A DNA stretch of 64,000 bases, from assembly GCF_003584165.1 (NCBI RefSeq), contig NZ_QXFJ01000007.1, forward strand, positions 62,001 through 126,000, read 5' to 3'. The notes under the pieces are model-generated. The model was not told the DNA's origin, ran no database searches, and saw nothing but the letters and a program-made list of their open reading frames with translations. Shown piece by piece: positions 17,398 through 26,025 of this stretch. The DNA is from Flagellimonas aequoris. GTDB taxonomy: Bacteria; Bacteroidota; Bacteroidia; Flavobacteriales; Flavobacteriaceae. Every line of letters starts with the position of its first letter. Position 1 is the stretch's first letter. A program made the translations under genes and the position numbers.

Positions 17398-18108
17398 ATG
17401 AAGATCAAAAATCTGCTGCTTACCATTTTTATTTCAATATTGGCCTTCCAATTGAACGCCCAAATGCCCAAGGTGCATTCCATAGGTGCCATGAAAGATA
17501 TGGGAAGCACCTACGACCTGCATATTTTATTGGATACCATCTCCCCTAAATCACATTTGTATGGTATGGGTCCGTATGATAGAATGAAGGGAGAAATCAC
17601 CGTTGTTGATGGCAAACCTTATTTTGCCTCTGCTTTTGTGGATGGAGAATATAAGGTCGGTACCGATTGGAACATCCGATCACCTTTTTTTGTGTATTCC
17701 GATGTGAAGGAGTGGTCGGTTTTTAAAATAACCAGTTCTTTCAATTGTGTGGAAGGTATTCAAGATATTGTGGCATCCATTGCCAAGGCCAACGGATATA
17801 ATCTAAAACAGCCTTTCCCATTTGTCATCAAAGGTCCATTTGATGGTCTAACGGGCCATATTGTAACGCCCAGAAATCCAGAGGTTGAAGGGTACCGAGA
17901 AGGTATCAAATCGCAGAAGTTTTCGTTCAAGGATACCAAAGGAGAACTTATTGGATTTTATTCTGAAAACCATCAGGGGGTTTTTACCCATGCCGATAGT
18001 TTTGTTCACATCCATTTTTTGAAGCGAGACAAATCGTTTATGGGACATTTGGATGAAATCACCACAAAGCCGTCTTCCTATAAATTGTACCTACCTAAGC
18101 GAAAATAA
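17398..18108 (+). CDS. Secreted acetolactate decarboxylase-like protein
   Basis: 236 residues with a signal peptide (about 1-21, F-Q-L-N-A-Q). The mature part follows the acetolactate decarboxylase fold: Y-G-M-G-P-Y-D-R-M-K-G-E, R-S-P-F-F, G-E-L-I-G-F-Y and the zinc site H-I-H-F-L-K-R-D-K-S-F-M-G-H, with the H-x-H plus 11 spacing of known enzymes. Classical AlsD/BudA is cytosolic and turns acetolactate into acetoin. Here the Arg of the I-R-x-D-G motif appears to be Lys, and the protein is exported, so the reaction may differ. It closes the operon 16 bp after the permease. Confidence 0.75.
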   Translation: MKIKNLLLTIFISILAFQLNAQMPKVHSIGAMKDMGSTYDLHILLDTISPKSHLYGMGPYDRMKGEITVVDGKPYFASAFVDGEYKVGTDWNIRSPFFVYSDVKEWSVFKITSSFNCVEGIQDIVASIAKANGYNLKQPFPFVIKGPFDGLTGHIVTPRNPEVEGYREGIKSQKFSFKDTKGELIGFYSENHQGVFTHADSFVHIHFLKRDKSFMGHLDEITTKPSSYKLYLPKRK

Positions 18109-18114
18109 ATCCCA

Positions 18115-19005
18115 TCAATTCTTTTTGGTCTTGAACCAATAGCTGATGCCTACGGACCAGTAAAAAACACTTTCCAAATCTTCTTCATATACACCATCAT
18201 CCGTGGTGAGTGTTGCGCTTGTCTGTGGGAAAGCCCAAGTGGGAGTAAACGAGAAAATCAAATGCTTGTATTGGTAATGAAGTGGAAGGCTTAATTCCAA
18301 ATTAAGTACATTGAACTCCGAGGCTTCCGCTATTTCCACATTGGTGACGACATCTGCAGTTGAGGTACCACCTTGACCATTGCCCTGTCCTTTTCGATTC
18401 CCCAAACGACTTGTGGTGTAGTATTCCTGATAAAAATATTGTGATCCGGCAAAGACCGAAAACCTTGGGTCGATCAGGAGATTCCTCTTCAATGCATATA
18501 TGGGTTTGTCCACTATGAATCCCAAAAACAGGTCTGGTGAGCCATTCTTGTTGAAATATGAGCTGGCATAAACGGAAAGCTCCATCAGTTTAAAATCATA
18601 ACTGAGCAAACCAGTAATATCGGCCACTACTTCCGATTGCACATTATAACTGTCCTGGTTGTAAAAATACGCGGTTCCCGAAAGGCCACCGCTCCATTTC
18701 TTGGCTTCGAACAAATACCCCCCGGTGACATAAAAAAGGTCCACACGCTGATTACCTGAGCTTGTCAGGTAGGAAGCCGTTATATCGGCAAACAGCCCCG
18801 ACTTGTCATAATATCCAATGGAAGGCAGTAAATAGGGCGCAGCAATGGAATCCCTTCGCCCCATAAAGATAGCATCGTTCATGTAACTCAAATCCGCAAG
18901 CACATAGGATGCTTCCTCATTGGACTTTTCTTTGGTAGTTTTTTGGGCAAATGCCCCAACAGTACCCAACACTAACATCACTACGATAATAACACAACGT
19001 TTCAT
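18115..19005 (-). CDS. Predicted outer-membrane beta-barrel protein
   Basis: I start at the ATG at 19005 (296 residues), which gives a clean signal peptide (M-K-R-C-V-I-I-V-V-M, cleavage near G-A-F-A-Q). The rest alternates polar and aromatic residues in short stretches ending in Tyr/Phe, and closes with W-S-V-G-I-S-Y-W-F-K, as expected of a barrel of about 10-14 strands. A Gly/Gln-rich loop lies near residues 199-212. I do not recognise a named family. It is convergent with the decarboxylase-like gene (6 bp apart) and is separated from the upstream DUF6799 gene by a terminator. Confidence 0.75.
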   Translation of the reverse strand: MKRCVIIVVMLVLGTVGAFAQKTTKEKSNEEASYVLADLSYMNDAIFMGRRDSIAAPYLLPSIGYYDKSGLFADITASYLTSSGNQRVDLFYVTGGYLFEAKKWSGGLSGTAYFYNQDSYNVQSEVVADITGLLSYDFKLMELSVYASSYFNKNGSPDLFLGFIVDKPIYALKRNLLIDPRFSVFAGSQYFYQEYYTTSRLGNRKGQGNGQGGTSTADVVTNVEIAEASEFNVLNLELSLPLHYQYKHLIFSFTPTWAFPQTSATLTTDDGVYEEDLESVFYWSVGISYWFKTKKN

Positions 19006-19020
19006 AGCCTTGGTCTTTAA

Positions 19021-19056
19021 GATAAAAGAACCATGCCGCAATTGGCGGCATGGTTC
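19021..19056 (-). terminator. Intrinsic terminator of the DUF6799 gene
   Basis: Perfect 12-bp stem GAACCATGCCGC / GCGGCATGGTTC (19028-19039 and 19045-19056) with a 5-base loop. On the minus strand it is followed by TTTTATC. It lies 16 bp after the stop of the gene at 19072. Confidence 0.88.
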
Positions 19057-19071
19057 CAAACCAAAATACAA

Positions 19072-19737
19072 CTACATGATCTGTCCAGCTTTCTTCTTTT
19101 GAAGATTAGCCTTTTTGGACTTCATGTTCATCATGTTTTTTTGGAGCATCATTTTACGATGTTGGTACATGTTGTTAAATTTCACTCCATCAATGTTCAA
19201 ACATTCGCCGTTTTGTAACCTCAACTGCTGACGATCTTGGTTCATATAAGAACCATCTGGGTTTACGGTCGTGCCATTCGCCAATTCCAATTGTTGTTGC
19301 AACCTGTTTTGGGATTGGGTCCTGATTTGGTAGAGTTCCCCATCAATGAGCATCACTTGGTACCTGTTTTGGTTCCTTGCTTGGATTTGGGCATTGGTAA
19401 GTCCTTGGTCCTCTTGCATAATTTTGTAGCGATATTGATACTCGTTACGGTACTTAATGCCGTCATTGTCCAAGCATTCCCCATCCCGTAATCTAAGCCG
19501 ATCTCGGTCTTGGGTCATATAGGTTCCGTTGAGGTTAACAACCGTTCCATCACTCAAAGTGATAGGGTCTTGCAAACGTATTTGGTCGCGGTCACGTATT
19601 TGGAGCACGTCCCCATCGACCAACATTAAACGGTCTCGATTTTGATCGGGATCTTGGATCCTGTCCCTATCCCGGTCCTGTGCCTGTAGTGTCACTGTTC
19701 CCAGAACAGCCAACACCATTAAAACTACTTTTTTCAT
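19072..19737 (-). CDS. Secreted tandem DUF6799 protein rich in Arg, Asp and Gln
   Basis: 221 residues with a signal peptide (about 1-19, V-T-L-Q-A-Q). After a short linker of repeated D-R-D-R-type residues come two copies of a small domain: M-L-V-D-G-D-V-L-Q-I ... L-S-D-G-T-V-V-N-L-N-G-T-Y, and M-L-I-D-G-E-L-Y-Q-I ... L-A-N-G-T-T-V-N-P-D-G-S-Y, each followed by L-R-x-G-E-C-L ... D-G-x-K. This fits DUF6799, whose role is unknown. The C-terminus is Lys-rich (K-S-K-K-A-N-L-Q-K-K-K). It has its own promoter, a far-upstream palindrome and a strong terminator, so it is a single-gene unit. Confidence 0.82.
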   Translation of the reverse strand: MKKVVLMVLAVLGTVTLQAQDRDRDRIQDPDQNRDRLMLVDGDVLQIRDRDQIRLQDPITLSDGTVVNLNGTYMTQDRDRLRLRDGECLDNDGIKYRNEYQYRYKIMQEDQGLTNAQIQARNQNRYQVMLIDGELYQIRTQSQNRLQQQLELANGTTVNPDGSYMNQDRQQLRLQNGECLNIDGVKFNNMYQHRKMMLQKNMMNMKSKKANLQKKKAGQIM

Positions 19738-19765
19738 GGTACTCGTCTTTAAAAACTTATTGGTA

Positions 19766-19793
19766 CAAAGGTATTTTCAAAGAAAACGAGCAA
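19766..19793 (-). promoter_or_regulatory. Promoter of the DUF6799 gene
   Basis: On the minus strand TACCTTTG (19773 to 19766) matches the -7 consensus TAnnTTTG exactly, and TTG (19793 to 19791) lies 17 bp upstream as the -33 element. The start codon is 29 bp downstream. Confidence 0.65.
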
Positions 19794-19847
19794 CAATGAT
19801 TTTAGTCACTAAACCACTTATTGTCAGTTATTTAGAATGATTAAATA

Positions 19848-19861
19848 GTAACAAATGTTAC
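19848..19861. promoter_or_regulatory. Palindrome GTAACAAATGTTAC upstream of the DUF6799 gene
   Basis: A perfect 6-2-6 palindrome in the gap between the aminopeptidase stop and the DUF6799 promoter. It differs from the core of the 16069-16084 site (GTGACAAATGTCAC) only by the symmetric G/A and C/T change, so the same or a related Crp/Fnr-type regulator might bind both. It is about 90 bp upstream of the predicted transcription start. Confidence 0.4.
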
Positions 19862-19876
19862 ATAAGGACTATCGCT

Positions 19877-22429
19877 TTATTGCTTCACATAACGATACAG
19901 ATCATCCGTGGCCTGCAAAAGCTTGCCCTTTAATGAAGGGTTTAAATCGGGATGGTCCGCCAAGTACTTTTCCATAAGTTCATAAGCCTCTGAGGCTTGG
20001 TATTGGCCAATAGTGGCACTGAGCCATCGCTTTGGAAAAAAGATGTCCCCTGTCTTTTGTATTTCTTCTAGAAGATCCAATGCCAAAGGCAGTTGTTTAA
20101 TGGAGGAAGATTGATGTAACGGATGATGGATATAGCCACAGGCCGCCAAGACCCATGATTCCTTTTCCCGGTTTTTGGCTTCCCTGAACGATTCAAAAAA
20201 AGCACTTCTAACCGATTCATCCGAAGATAGGGCCGGTAGTAAAAACTCAAAACGTTTTAGTTTATCCGGATTATCCAATGCTTTTTTAGCGGTTTCCAGA
20301 ATTTCTTCCGCCTCCGGATGCTCATATAGTGCCAAGGTCATGGCCATACTGGTATAATCGTCCTTATTGAGCTTTAGGTCTTGGATTTGTTGTTCCTTGT
20401 TCCAAATCTGGTACAATTTGTTCTTGGCTTCATCCGAATAGGCCATACCCTTCCAGAGACCAAAAATGTTTTTTTTGATGTTGGCAGCATGCTTTCCTTT
20501 GGTCAGTTCCTTCCAAAGCATCGCTTCGAGCAAAGGTTGTTGTGCAGCTCTCGCTTCTGGGGAAAGATAACTCCAATAAACACTACTGATCTGTCCACAT
20601 ATTAAACCATGTACCAGTTCATTTTGCTCCATTTGAACCCCTTTCAGGAACAAATCGAGTCCTTCCTCGGGAGCCAAATTGCCAGCTAGTATGTTTTCAT
20701 AAGTATTCAAGTAGGCATAACCACGGGCAACCTCATCCTTTAAATGGGGTATAACTTGTAAATCATCCACCTCAACCGGAAATACACCATAACCAAAGGC
20801 ATTGGAGTTGAATATGATGGCTTCCGGCCTGTGAAGCCCAATGGCTTCTTCCACTTTTACCGTACGTTCATCAATAGCCACAGGAATCACCAAAGTACTG
20901 TCCGGGTACACCAAGGTAACATCAAAAGCTTGGGGCCAAATCTTTTGGCTCCCATCCTCTGCCTTTTGGCTAAGGGAGAAACTTTTGATCTTATCGTTTT
21001 CATAACTGATGTCTTCCTTGAATATAGGCCTCCCAGATTGGTTCACCCAAACCTCGCTCCATTTCTGGAGGTCTTTGGGCGACCTGGCATCCAAAATATT
21101 CACCAAATCGTTCCAAGTGGCATTCCCATAGGCGTATTTGGAAATATACTCACGAATGCCTTCCCTAAACTCTTTCTCTCCAATAGCGGCTTCCAGTTGA
21201 CGCATCATGATAGGGGCTTTGTTGTAAATGATACCGCCGTACAGGCTTCCCGCATTTTTCAGATTGTCCAAATCCTGACGGATTGGGTTGGTTCCCTTGG
21301 TCCTATCCTCTCCGTAAGCTCCTTGATAATGGGAAGTCATAAATTGCAACCTATGGTTGATATCCGGAAATGTAGGGTTGACAATCTTATCCGCCATAAA
21401 ATTGGCAAAGACTTCCTTCATCCAAACATCGTTGAACCAATCCATGGTGACCAAGTCGCCGAACCACATATGTGAGGTTTCATGGGCAATGAGCTTGGCC
21501 CTACCCAACTTTTGTCTCTCCGTGGCACTTTCATCCAAGAACAATGACGGCTCCCGATACTGAATGGCCCCAACATGCTCCATGCCTCCATATTGAAATC
21601 CGGGAATACCCACAAAATCCAACTTTTGAAATGGAAATTGATATTGGGTATAGCCTTGGAGGAAATCAATGGATTTTTGGTGTATGTCGAAAACGGGCCA
21701 AGTACTCAATTTGATCTTGGTGGTGTCCGTTTCCCTGTACAGGAAGGTCATATCAAAAATTCCGGGGTTTTCAGTCACCGATTCAAACTTTCCTACCACA
21801 AATGAAAAGAGATAGGTGCTCATGGGATCGCTTTCGTTAAATTGATAGTGGGTCTTGCCATCCTCTTCCGAGCTTTTCTCCAAAGGTGCACCACATAGCA
21901 CTTTCCAACCGTTGGGTGCTTTGATGTCCAAAATATATTTTGCCTTGATATTGGGTTGATCAAAGCATGGGAACAAAGTGCTGGCTCTGTCCGGAACCAA
22001 AAGTGTATAAAGGAAATCATCATTTCGGTTAAGGGACAGCTCTCCCGCATCAAACGTGATTTGAATAGCGTTTTGACCTTTTTGCAGATGGTCCGTAATG
22101 ATCACATGTTCCTTTTGATGATTGATGTCTTGCTTTTCTCCATTAACCACCAACTCTTTCAACAAAGATCCATCGGCATTGAAGTCAAGATATAAAGGTT
22201 GCGACAGATCCTGCAGGTCAAGTTTAAGGTCTAGCCTTGATGGTATGGGCGATGCCTTCTCCTCTGGAATATCAAAGGACAACGTATAAATGACATTTGA
22301 AACTTGAGAATGCCGGTATTCTGCCATTTTTAAGGGAATACCCACATCCAATAAATCTATTTTAGGGGTGGTCTGGCATGCGGCAAAAAGCAATAGAGCA
22401 CAAAGGGGGAATGTTTGGTTCCTTTTCAT
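19877..22429 (-). CDS. M1-family zinc aminopeptidase lipoprotein
   Basis: An 850-residue protein. The N-terminus has a lipobox (L-L-F-A-A-C, Cys18), so it is probably anchored in the envelope facing the periplasm or surface. An N-terminal beta domain (about 40-215) precedes the catalytic domain with the G-G-M-E-H-V-G-A exopeptidase loop (about 280), the zinc site H-E-T-S-H (316-320) and the third ligand Glu339 in W-M-K-E-V-F-A-N. A long helical C-terminal domain follows, as in ERAP-type members. It trims amino acids from peptide N-termini. It is a single gene, 139 bp before the DUF6799 gene on the same strand. Confidence 0.92.
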   Translation of the reverse strand: MKRNQTFPLCALLLFAACQTTPKIDLLDVGIPLKMAEYRHSQVSNVIYTLSFDIPEEKASPIPSRLDLKLDLQDLSQPLYLDFNADGSLLKELVVNGEKQDINHQKEHVIITDHLQKGQNAIQITFDAGELSLNRNDDFLYTLLVPDRASTLFPCFDQPNIKAKYILDIKAPNGWKVLCGAPLEKSSEEDGKTHYQFNESDPMSTYLFSFVVGKFESVTENPGIFDMTFLYRETDTTKIKLSTWPVFDIHQKSIDFLQGYTQYQFPFQKLDFVGIPGFQYGGMEHVGAIQYREPSLFLDESATERQKLGRAKLIAHETSHMWFGDLVTMDWFNDVWMKEVFANFMADKIVNPTFPDINHRLQFMTSHYQGAYGEDRTKGTNPIRQDLDNLKNAGSLYGGIIYNKAPIMMRQLEAAIGEKEFREGIREYISKYAYGNATWNDLVNILDARSPKDLQKWSEVWVNQSGRPIFKEDISYENDKIKSFSLSQKAEDGSQKIWPQAFDVTLVYPDSTLVIPVAIDERTVKVEEAIGLHRPEAIIFNSNAFGYGVFPVEVDDLQVIPHLKDEVARGYAYLNTYENILAGNLAPEEGLDLFLKGVQMEQNELVHGLICGQISSVYWSYLSPEARAAQQPLLEAMLWKELTKGKHAANIKKNIFGLWKGMAYSDEAKNKLYQIWNKEQQIQDLKLNKDDYTSMAMTLALYEHPEAEEILETAKKALDNPDKLKRFEFLLPALSSDESVRSAFFESFREAKNREKESWVLAACGYIHHPLHQSSSIKQLPLALDLLEEIQKTGDIFFPKRWLSATIGQYQASEAYELMEKYLADHPDLNPSLKGKLLQATDDLYRYVKQ

Positions 22430-22470
22430 TTTGGAGCGTTTGGTTTAGGACCCAAAAGGTACCAATTTTT

Positions 22471-22487
22471 GTTGATGTCACATCAAC
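22471..22487. promoter_or_regulatory. Inverted repeat upstream of the aminopeptidase gene
   Basis: GTTGATGT-C-ACATCAAC, 8-bp arms around one base, about 40 bp before the aminopeptidase ATG. No T-run follows on the minus strand, so it is more like an operator than a terminator. No regulator is known. Confidence 0.35.
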
Positions 22488-22523
22488 GGAACCGAATACA
22501 AAAAGAAGGCCAACGCATGGGGT

Positions 22524-23288
22524 TTATTCCGTAACCACGCAATTGATGATATCCACCCCCGTATTTCCGGTAGCGGGATTATAGGCATATACCAAGACCT
22601 GATAACTCCCCGCACCATCTATCTTGACATTTCCTTCAAACAGGTTTCGCGAAGGGTTTGCCAAGGTCAACTCGCCAAAAGCTTGTCCATCCTTTTTCAC
22701 AACGGCTTTCACTTCCATGGCCTCGGAATCCCAGATACCGCCTTTTTCTATCGGACAGCCGCACATCATCACAATATTGGCCTTGACATCCAACCCAGTA
22801 GATTTAATGGATTCCAAAGGAATGTATTGATGTGTATTTGGGGTAAGGATATCAATTACAAATCCTGGGATTTCCAGCACTACCCCGTCGCCCAAAATAT
22901 CCTTTCCTGGAATGAGCCAAAGCTCCGTGCTGGTATGCACTTGGGCATTTTTTCTACTGATGGGCGATATTACCTCCACACGGACAAAGGTGGGTTCGGA
23001 AATATCCACCACGGCCAAAAAACCAGCGGTTTTATCATCTGCCAACTGGGTAAACCTGTCTTTTGGGGTTTTCATGATCAAGCCGGTATTGCCCGTGCTT
23101 CCCGTGGTAATGCCCTCGGCCAGGATTTGTCCATTGATGGTGTTCCTAACAATTATGTGGGCCCCTCCAATGGAACTTCCCACAAACTTGGCATCCTTTG
23201 CCTTAGCCCTGACCATAAGTTTGGTTTCGGTAGCAAAGACATGTAGACATAGTGAAAAAAGTACGGCGAAGAGAACTGATCTTTTCAT
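22524..23288 (-). CDS. Secreted protein of unknown function with a CGCP motif
   Basis: 254 residues with a signal peptide (about 1-19, L-H-V-F-A-T). The body is predicted all-beta, with two immunoglobulin-like halves: residues 20-150 and about 165-250. Between them lies M-M-C-G-C-P-I-E-K-G-G-I-W-D, whose two Cys and neighbouring Met residues could bind a metal such as copper. The last domain ends with Y-Q-V-L-V-Y-A-Y-N-P-A-T-G-N-T-G-V-D. I do not recognise the family. It is a single gene with the aminopeptidase gene downstream on the same strand. Confidence 0.7.
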   Translation of the reverse strand: MKRSVLFAVLFSLCLHVFATETKLMVRAKAKDAKFVGSSIGGAHIIVRNTINGQILAEGITTGSTGNTGLIMKTPKDRFTQLADDKTAGFLAVVDISEPTFVRVEVISPISRKNAQVHTSTELWLIPGKDILGDGVVLEIPGFVIDILTPNTHQYIPLESIKSTGLDVKANIVMMCGCPIEKGGIWDSEAMEVKAVVKKDGQAFGELTLANPSRNLFEGNVKIDGAGSYQVLVYAYNPATGNTGVDIINCVVTE

Positions 23289-23343
23289 GATGGGTATATT
23301 GGTTTCTGTCCCTAAACTTAGTGTTTTTTCACAAGTTGTCTTC

Positions 23344-24009
23344 TTAAAGACTGGCTAGTTTTTCAACATCGGTACCTAAAATAGTGTCCAGGTTACTTTC
23401 AATTTTTTCCACGGGCCAATTCCACCATTGAATTTTCAAAAGGGATGCAATGATTTTTTCATCATATCGCTTCTTTAATGCTTTTGCGGGATTTCCACCG
23501 ACAATGGTATACGGTTCCACATCCTTGACCACTACGGAACGTGCCCCGATTATGGCACCATCCCCTACCGTAACCCCCGGCATGATTACCGCTTCCATCC
23601 CGATCCAAACGTCGTTACCAATAATCGTGTCCCCTTTTTTCTCAGAGACCTGAAACATCGCCTGTATCTCCGCCACAGTGGTTTCTGGCGTCATCATGAA
23701 GTTGTTGAATGGAAATGTGGAGAAACCACTCATATTGTGGTTGGCCGAACTGGTGATGAACCGGACACCGTGGGCAATCTGGCAAAACTTGCCCATAACC
23801 AATTTTTCCGGGCTCAACGGGAAAAGATATGGTGCCAAAAAGGCTGCGTAGTTGTCCAAAACCTCAAAATGTCCAAAGTAACTGAAATCCCCTATTTCAA
23901 TCCTTGGATGGTCCACTACTTGATTTAAGTGTACAACCGTTTGGATTTCGTTCCCGTTTGGCATGACCATGGGGTACTTCTTTTTTGGATTCAATAGTGT
24001 ATTTGTCAT
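23344..24009 (-). CDS. CatB-related (xenobiotic) O-acetyltransferase, hexapeptide repeat
   Basis: 221 residues with the order typical of the chloramphenicol/streptogramin A acetyltransferase family: I-G-D-F-S-Y-F-G near the start, [12 protein letters not shown], the catalytic His in S-A-N-H, an insertion, and left-handed beta-helix coils ([28 protein letters not shown]), ending in V-G-G-N-P-A-K. It should transfer acetyl from acetyl-CoA to a hydroxyl group of a small molecule. Most chromosomal relatives have no proven role in drug resistance, so I make no resistance claim. Confidence 0.88.
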   Translation of the reverse strand: MTNTLLNPKKKYPMVMPNGNEIQTVVHLNQVVDHPRIEIGDFSYFGHFEVLDNYAAFLAPYLFPLSPEKLVMGKFCQIAHGVRFITSSANHNMSGFSTFPFNNFMMTPETTVAEIQAMFQVSEKKGDTIIGNDVWIGMEAVIMPGVTVGDGAIIGARSVVVKDVEPYTIVGGNPAKALKKRYDEKIIASLLKIQWWNWPVEKIESNLDTILGTDVEKLASL

Positions 24010-24025
24010 TATCTAGTTTGTTGTA

Positions 24026-24763
24026 TCATTTAAAATCTACCCGTTCCATGACCATTTTGCGTCCGGGCATCTCGATTTCCTGTTTTAAAAGTATCCTTGA
24101 TTTTTTGTCGATGTAGTAATAGCTTGGCATTTGATTATTGCTGATATCATCCGTGACCAGTACTTTCCATACTTCTTTGGGTTGACCATCGATTTCCATG
24201 ACTTCGGAATCCACTGCCTTAATAGTGGCAGTAATCACTCCGGTTTGCGTATTCGGGTTGAAATCAAATATGGAAATGACCTGTTGGTATCCATCTTCTA
24301 AGGGCAACCATCTGATCAATTGAGGGTAGCTGTTGCTATCAAAAAAAGAGACTGCCGATTCTTGGTCCAGTTCCGTTTTCTTACCTGTCTTTTTATCGTT
24401 GTAATATCCAGTCAAACGATCTTCAAAATGAATGACCATATCCCTGTTTTGGTTATAAGAAGAGTGGTATAGCGGAGCAAGATCCTTCAATTTTACTATG
24501 GTACTGTCTACCCAAGGTTCAGTAAGTTGTGGCATGGCCACATGGGTAATCAAAGTCAGTTTTTCGCCATCATGTTGAATACTTGTGGTGACCTCGCCCA
24601 ATTCATGGGATATGGTATCCTGAAGCACAAGCCATTTCATGGTATAATTTTCATCCTTGATCCATGTGGAGTCAAAGGGATTGTTACCAGGAGCGATGGC
24701 TTGCTGACCATAAGTAAAAGCCAAACAAAGTGAAAAGGTTAGGGTAGCAATATTTTTAATCAT
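24026..24763 (-). CDS. Secreted protein resembling the DUF3108 group
   Basis: I choose the ATG at 24763 (245 residues) because it leaves a standard signal peptide (M-I-K-N-I-A-T-L-T-F-S-L, cleavage near T-Y-G-Q); an ATG at 24784 would add seven residues. The mature protein is a beta-rich domain that repeats the pattern of asking for a value, converting and comparing: E-V-W-K-V-L-V-T-D ... Y-Y-Y-I-D-K-K-S-R-I-L-L-K-Q-E. This closing pattern is shared with DUF3108-like periplasmic proteins. Function unknown. It follows no gene closely except the acetyltransferase 16 bp downstream. Confidence 0.7.
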   Translation of the reverse strand: MIKNIATLTFSLCLAFTYGQQAIAPGNNPFDSTWIKDENYTMKWLVLQDTISHELGEVTTSIQHDGEKLTLITHVAMPQLTEPWVDSTIVKLKDLAPLYHSSYNQNRDMVIHFEDRLTGYYNDKKTGKKTELDQESAVSFFDSNSYPQLIRWLPLEDGYQQVISIFDFNPNTQTGVITATIKAVDSEVMEIDGQPKEVWKVLVTDDISNNQMPSYYYIDKKSRILLKQEIEMPGRKMVMERVDFK

Positions 24764-25025
24764 CAAAAGTTTTTTTGGTTCCATAAGTTTTTGTTGTTGG
24801 GGTTTGGATGCAAACTGAAATTTGCAATGGCCAACGGAATAATTTTTCTTTGCTGCCCCATTAGACTCAAAAAATATGATTTGTTACATCCTTCTTACAT
24901 CATGTCCCAAAAATATTGGCATAAGAGAATATTCCTATTGACCTATATCAATAAAGCATATTCTACAGACCATTATTTGATGTTGGAAAAACTGGCAACA
25001 GACGAAAGACTCGTCAAAAGGATAA

Positions 25026-25262
25026 CTACCTGATAGAACGTAACTGTTGTAGTTCAGCTTCAGCAGCCAATACCAGATTTTTAAAATGACCAAGGTCCTT
25101 TTTGGGGCAAGAATGGGATAGTTGGAACTGTGAACTTTCAAGAAGTCGTTCGCAATAGGCTATCTTTTCGTTGATGGGCAATTTGGAAATGGTGTGCTTG
25201 TACAATTGATCCAATTGGCACAATGGGGGGCAATCCGGTTTATTTCTTAGAAAATTGAACAT
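25026..25262 (-). CDS. Small hypothetical protein
   Basis: A 78-residue cytosolic protein, mostly helical, with four Cys (C-P-P-L-C near residue 11-15, one near 37 and one near 52). No family recognised. It lies 64 bp downstream of the response regulator on the same strand and may be read with it. The gap 24785-25025 before it holds no gene I trust. Confidence 0.45.
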   Translation of the reverse strand: MFNFLRNKPDCPPLCQLDQLYKHTISKLPINEKIAYCERLLESSQFQLSHSCPKKDLGHFKNLVLAAEAELQQLRSIR

Positions 25263-25326
25263 TTGAAAAAACAGTTGGTTGGTTTCCTAAATTGCCACAA
25301 AAACCACGCCAACCATAGATTTTTAA

Positions 25327-26025
25327 TTATTCTTCCACACGGAGCATAAACCCACGCCGGTTAACATTTACAATACTGACCCTGGGATCTTTACTGAGAT
25401 GTTTTCGTAAGTGAGACACAAAAACGTTGAGGCTCTTTTTGTTGAAGTAATCATTCTTGTCCCATATGGTCGTCAAGATTTCCTTATGCGTACACAATTG
25501 GTTTTGGTTCATGGCCAAAAGCGTCAAGAGGTCAAATTCCTTGCCCGTGAGCTTTATCAACTCTCCCTTGTATCGGAGTTCAAAATTTTCAGTATTCAAT
25601 AAATAGTCCCCAATTTTATACTCGGCAGCCTGCTGCTGCTCTTCAGAATCCATAACCAATCTCATCAACAAGGCATTGATGCGAACCACCAGTTCTTCCT
25701 CATCAATAGGTTTTTTGAGATAGTCCACCGCACCCAATGAGAAGCCTTTTAAAACATCTATCTTCAGCGATCGGGCCGTTAAAAATATAAAAGGTAGATC
25801 CGGGTTGATGCTCTTGATCTTTTGTGAAAGTTCAAAACCGTCCATGTCAGGTAACATGACATCCAGAATTGCCAGGTCGAATATATTGGTCTCGGTCTTC
25901 ACCAGGGCTTCTTGCGCATTCTTTGCCCATGTGACTACAAACCCCTTCATTCCTAAGTATTCCGAGAGCAAATATCCTAAAGAGGTATCATCTTCAACCA
26001 GAATCAATTTGTACTTTCTATCCAT
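25327..26025 (-). CDS. OmpR-family response regulator (second two-component system)
   Basis: 232 residues. Receiver with acidic pocket E11-D12-D13, phosphoacceptor Asp55 (L-A-I-L-D-V-M-L-P-D) and K-K-P-I-D switch Lys; then a winged helix with T-G-K-E-F-D-L-L and a recognition helix containing N-K-K-S-L-N-V-F-V-S-H-L-R-K. It resembles RprY-type regulators of Bacteroidota. The start overlaps the end of the kinase gene by 8 bases, so the two are translated together. Confidence 0.94.
   Translation of the reverse strand: MDRKYKLILVEDDTSLGYLLSEYLGMKGFVVTWAKNAQEALVKTETNIFDLAILDVMLPDMDGFELSQKIKSINPDLPFIFLTARSLKIDVLKGFSLGAVDYLKKPIDEEELVVRINALLMRLVMDSEEQQQAAEYKIGDYLLNTENFELRYKGELIKLTGKEFDLLTLLAMNQNQLCTHKEILTTIWDKNDYFNKKSLNVFVSHLRKHLSKDPRVSIVNVNRRGFMLRVEE

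Noticed and set aside
20831..21475. Plus-strand reading frame of 214 codons inside the aminopeptidase
   Set aside because: Antisense shadow; the minus strand here encodes the zinc-site region of the M1 peptidase.
23344..24009. Reading the CatB-like acetyltransferase as a chloramphenicol resistance gene
   Set aside because: The family has many chromosomal members with unknown substrates; nothing in the sequence or context shows resistance.
24902..25033. Possible 43-residue plus-strand protein between the secreted protein gene and the small hypothetical gene
   Set aside because: No promoter or partner, overlaps the end of the opposite-strand gene, and nothing in it suggests a real protein.
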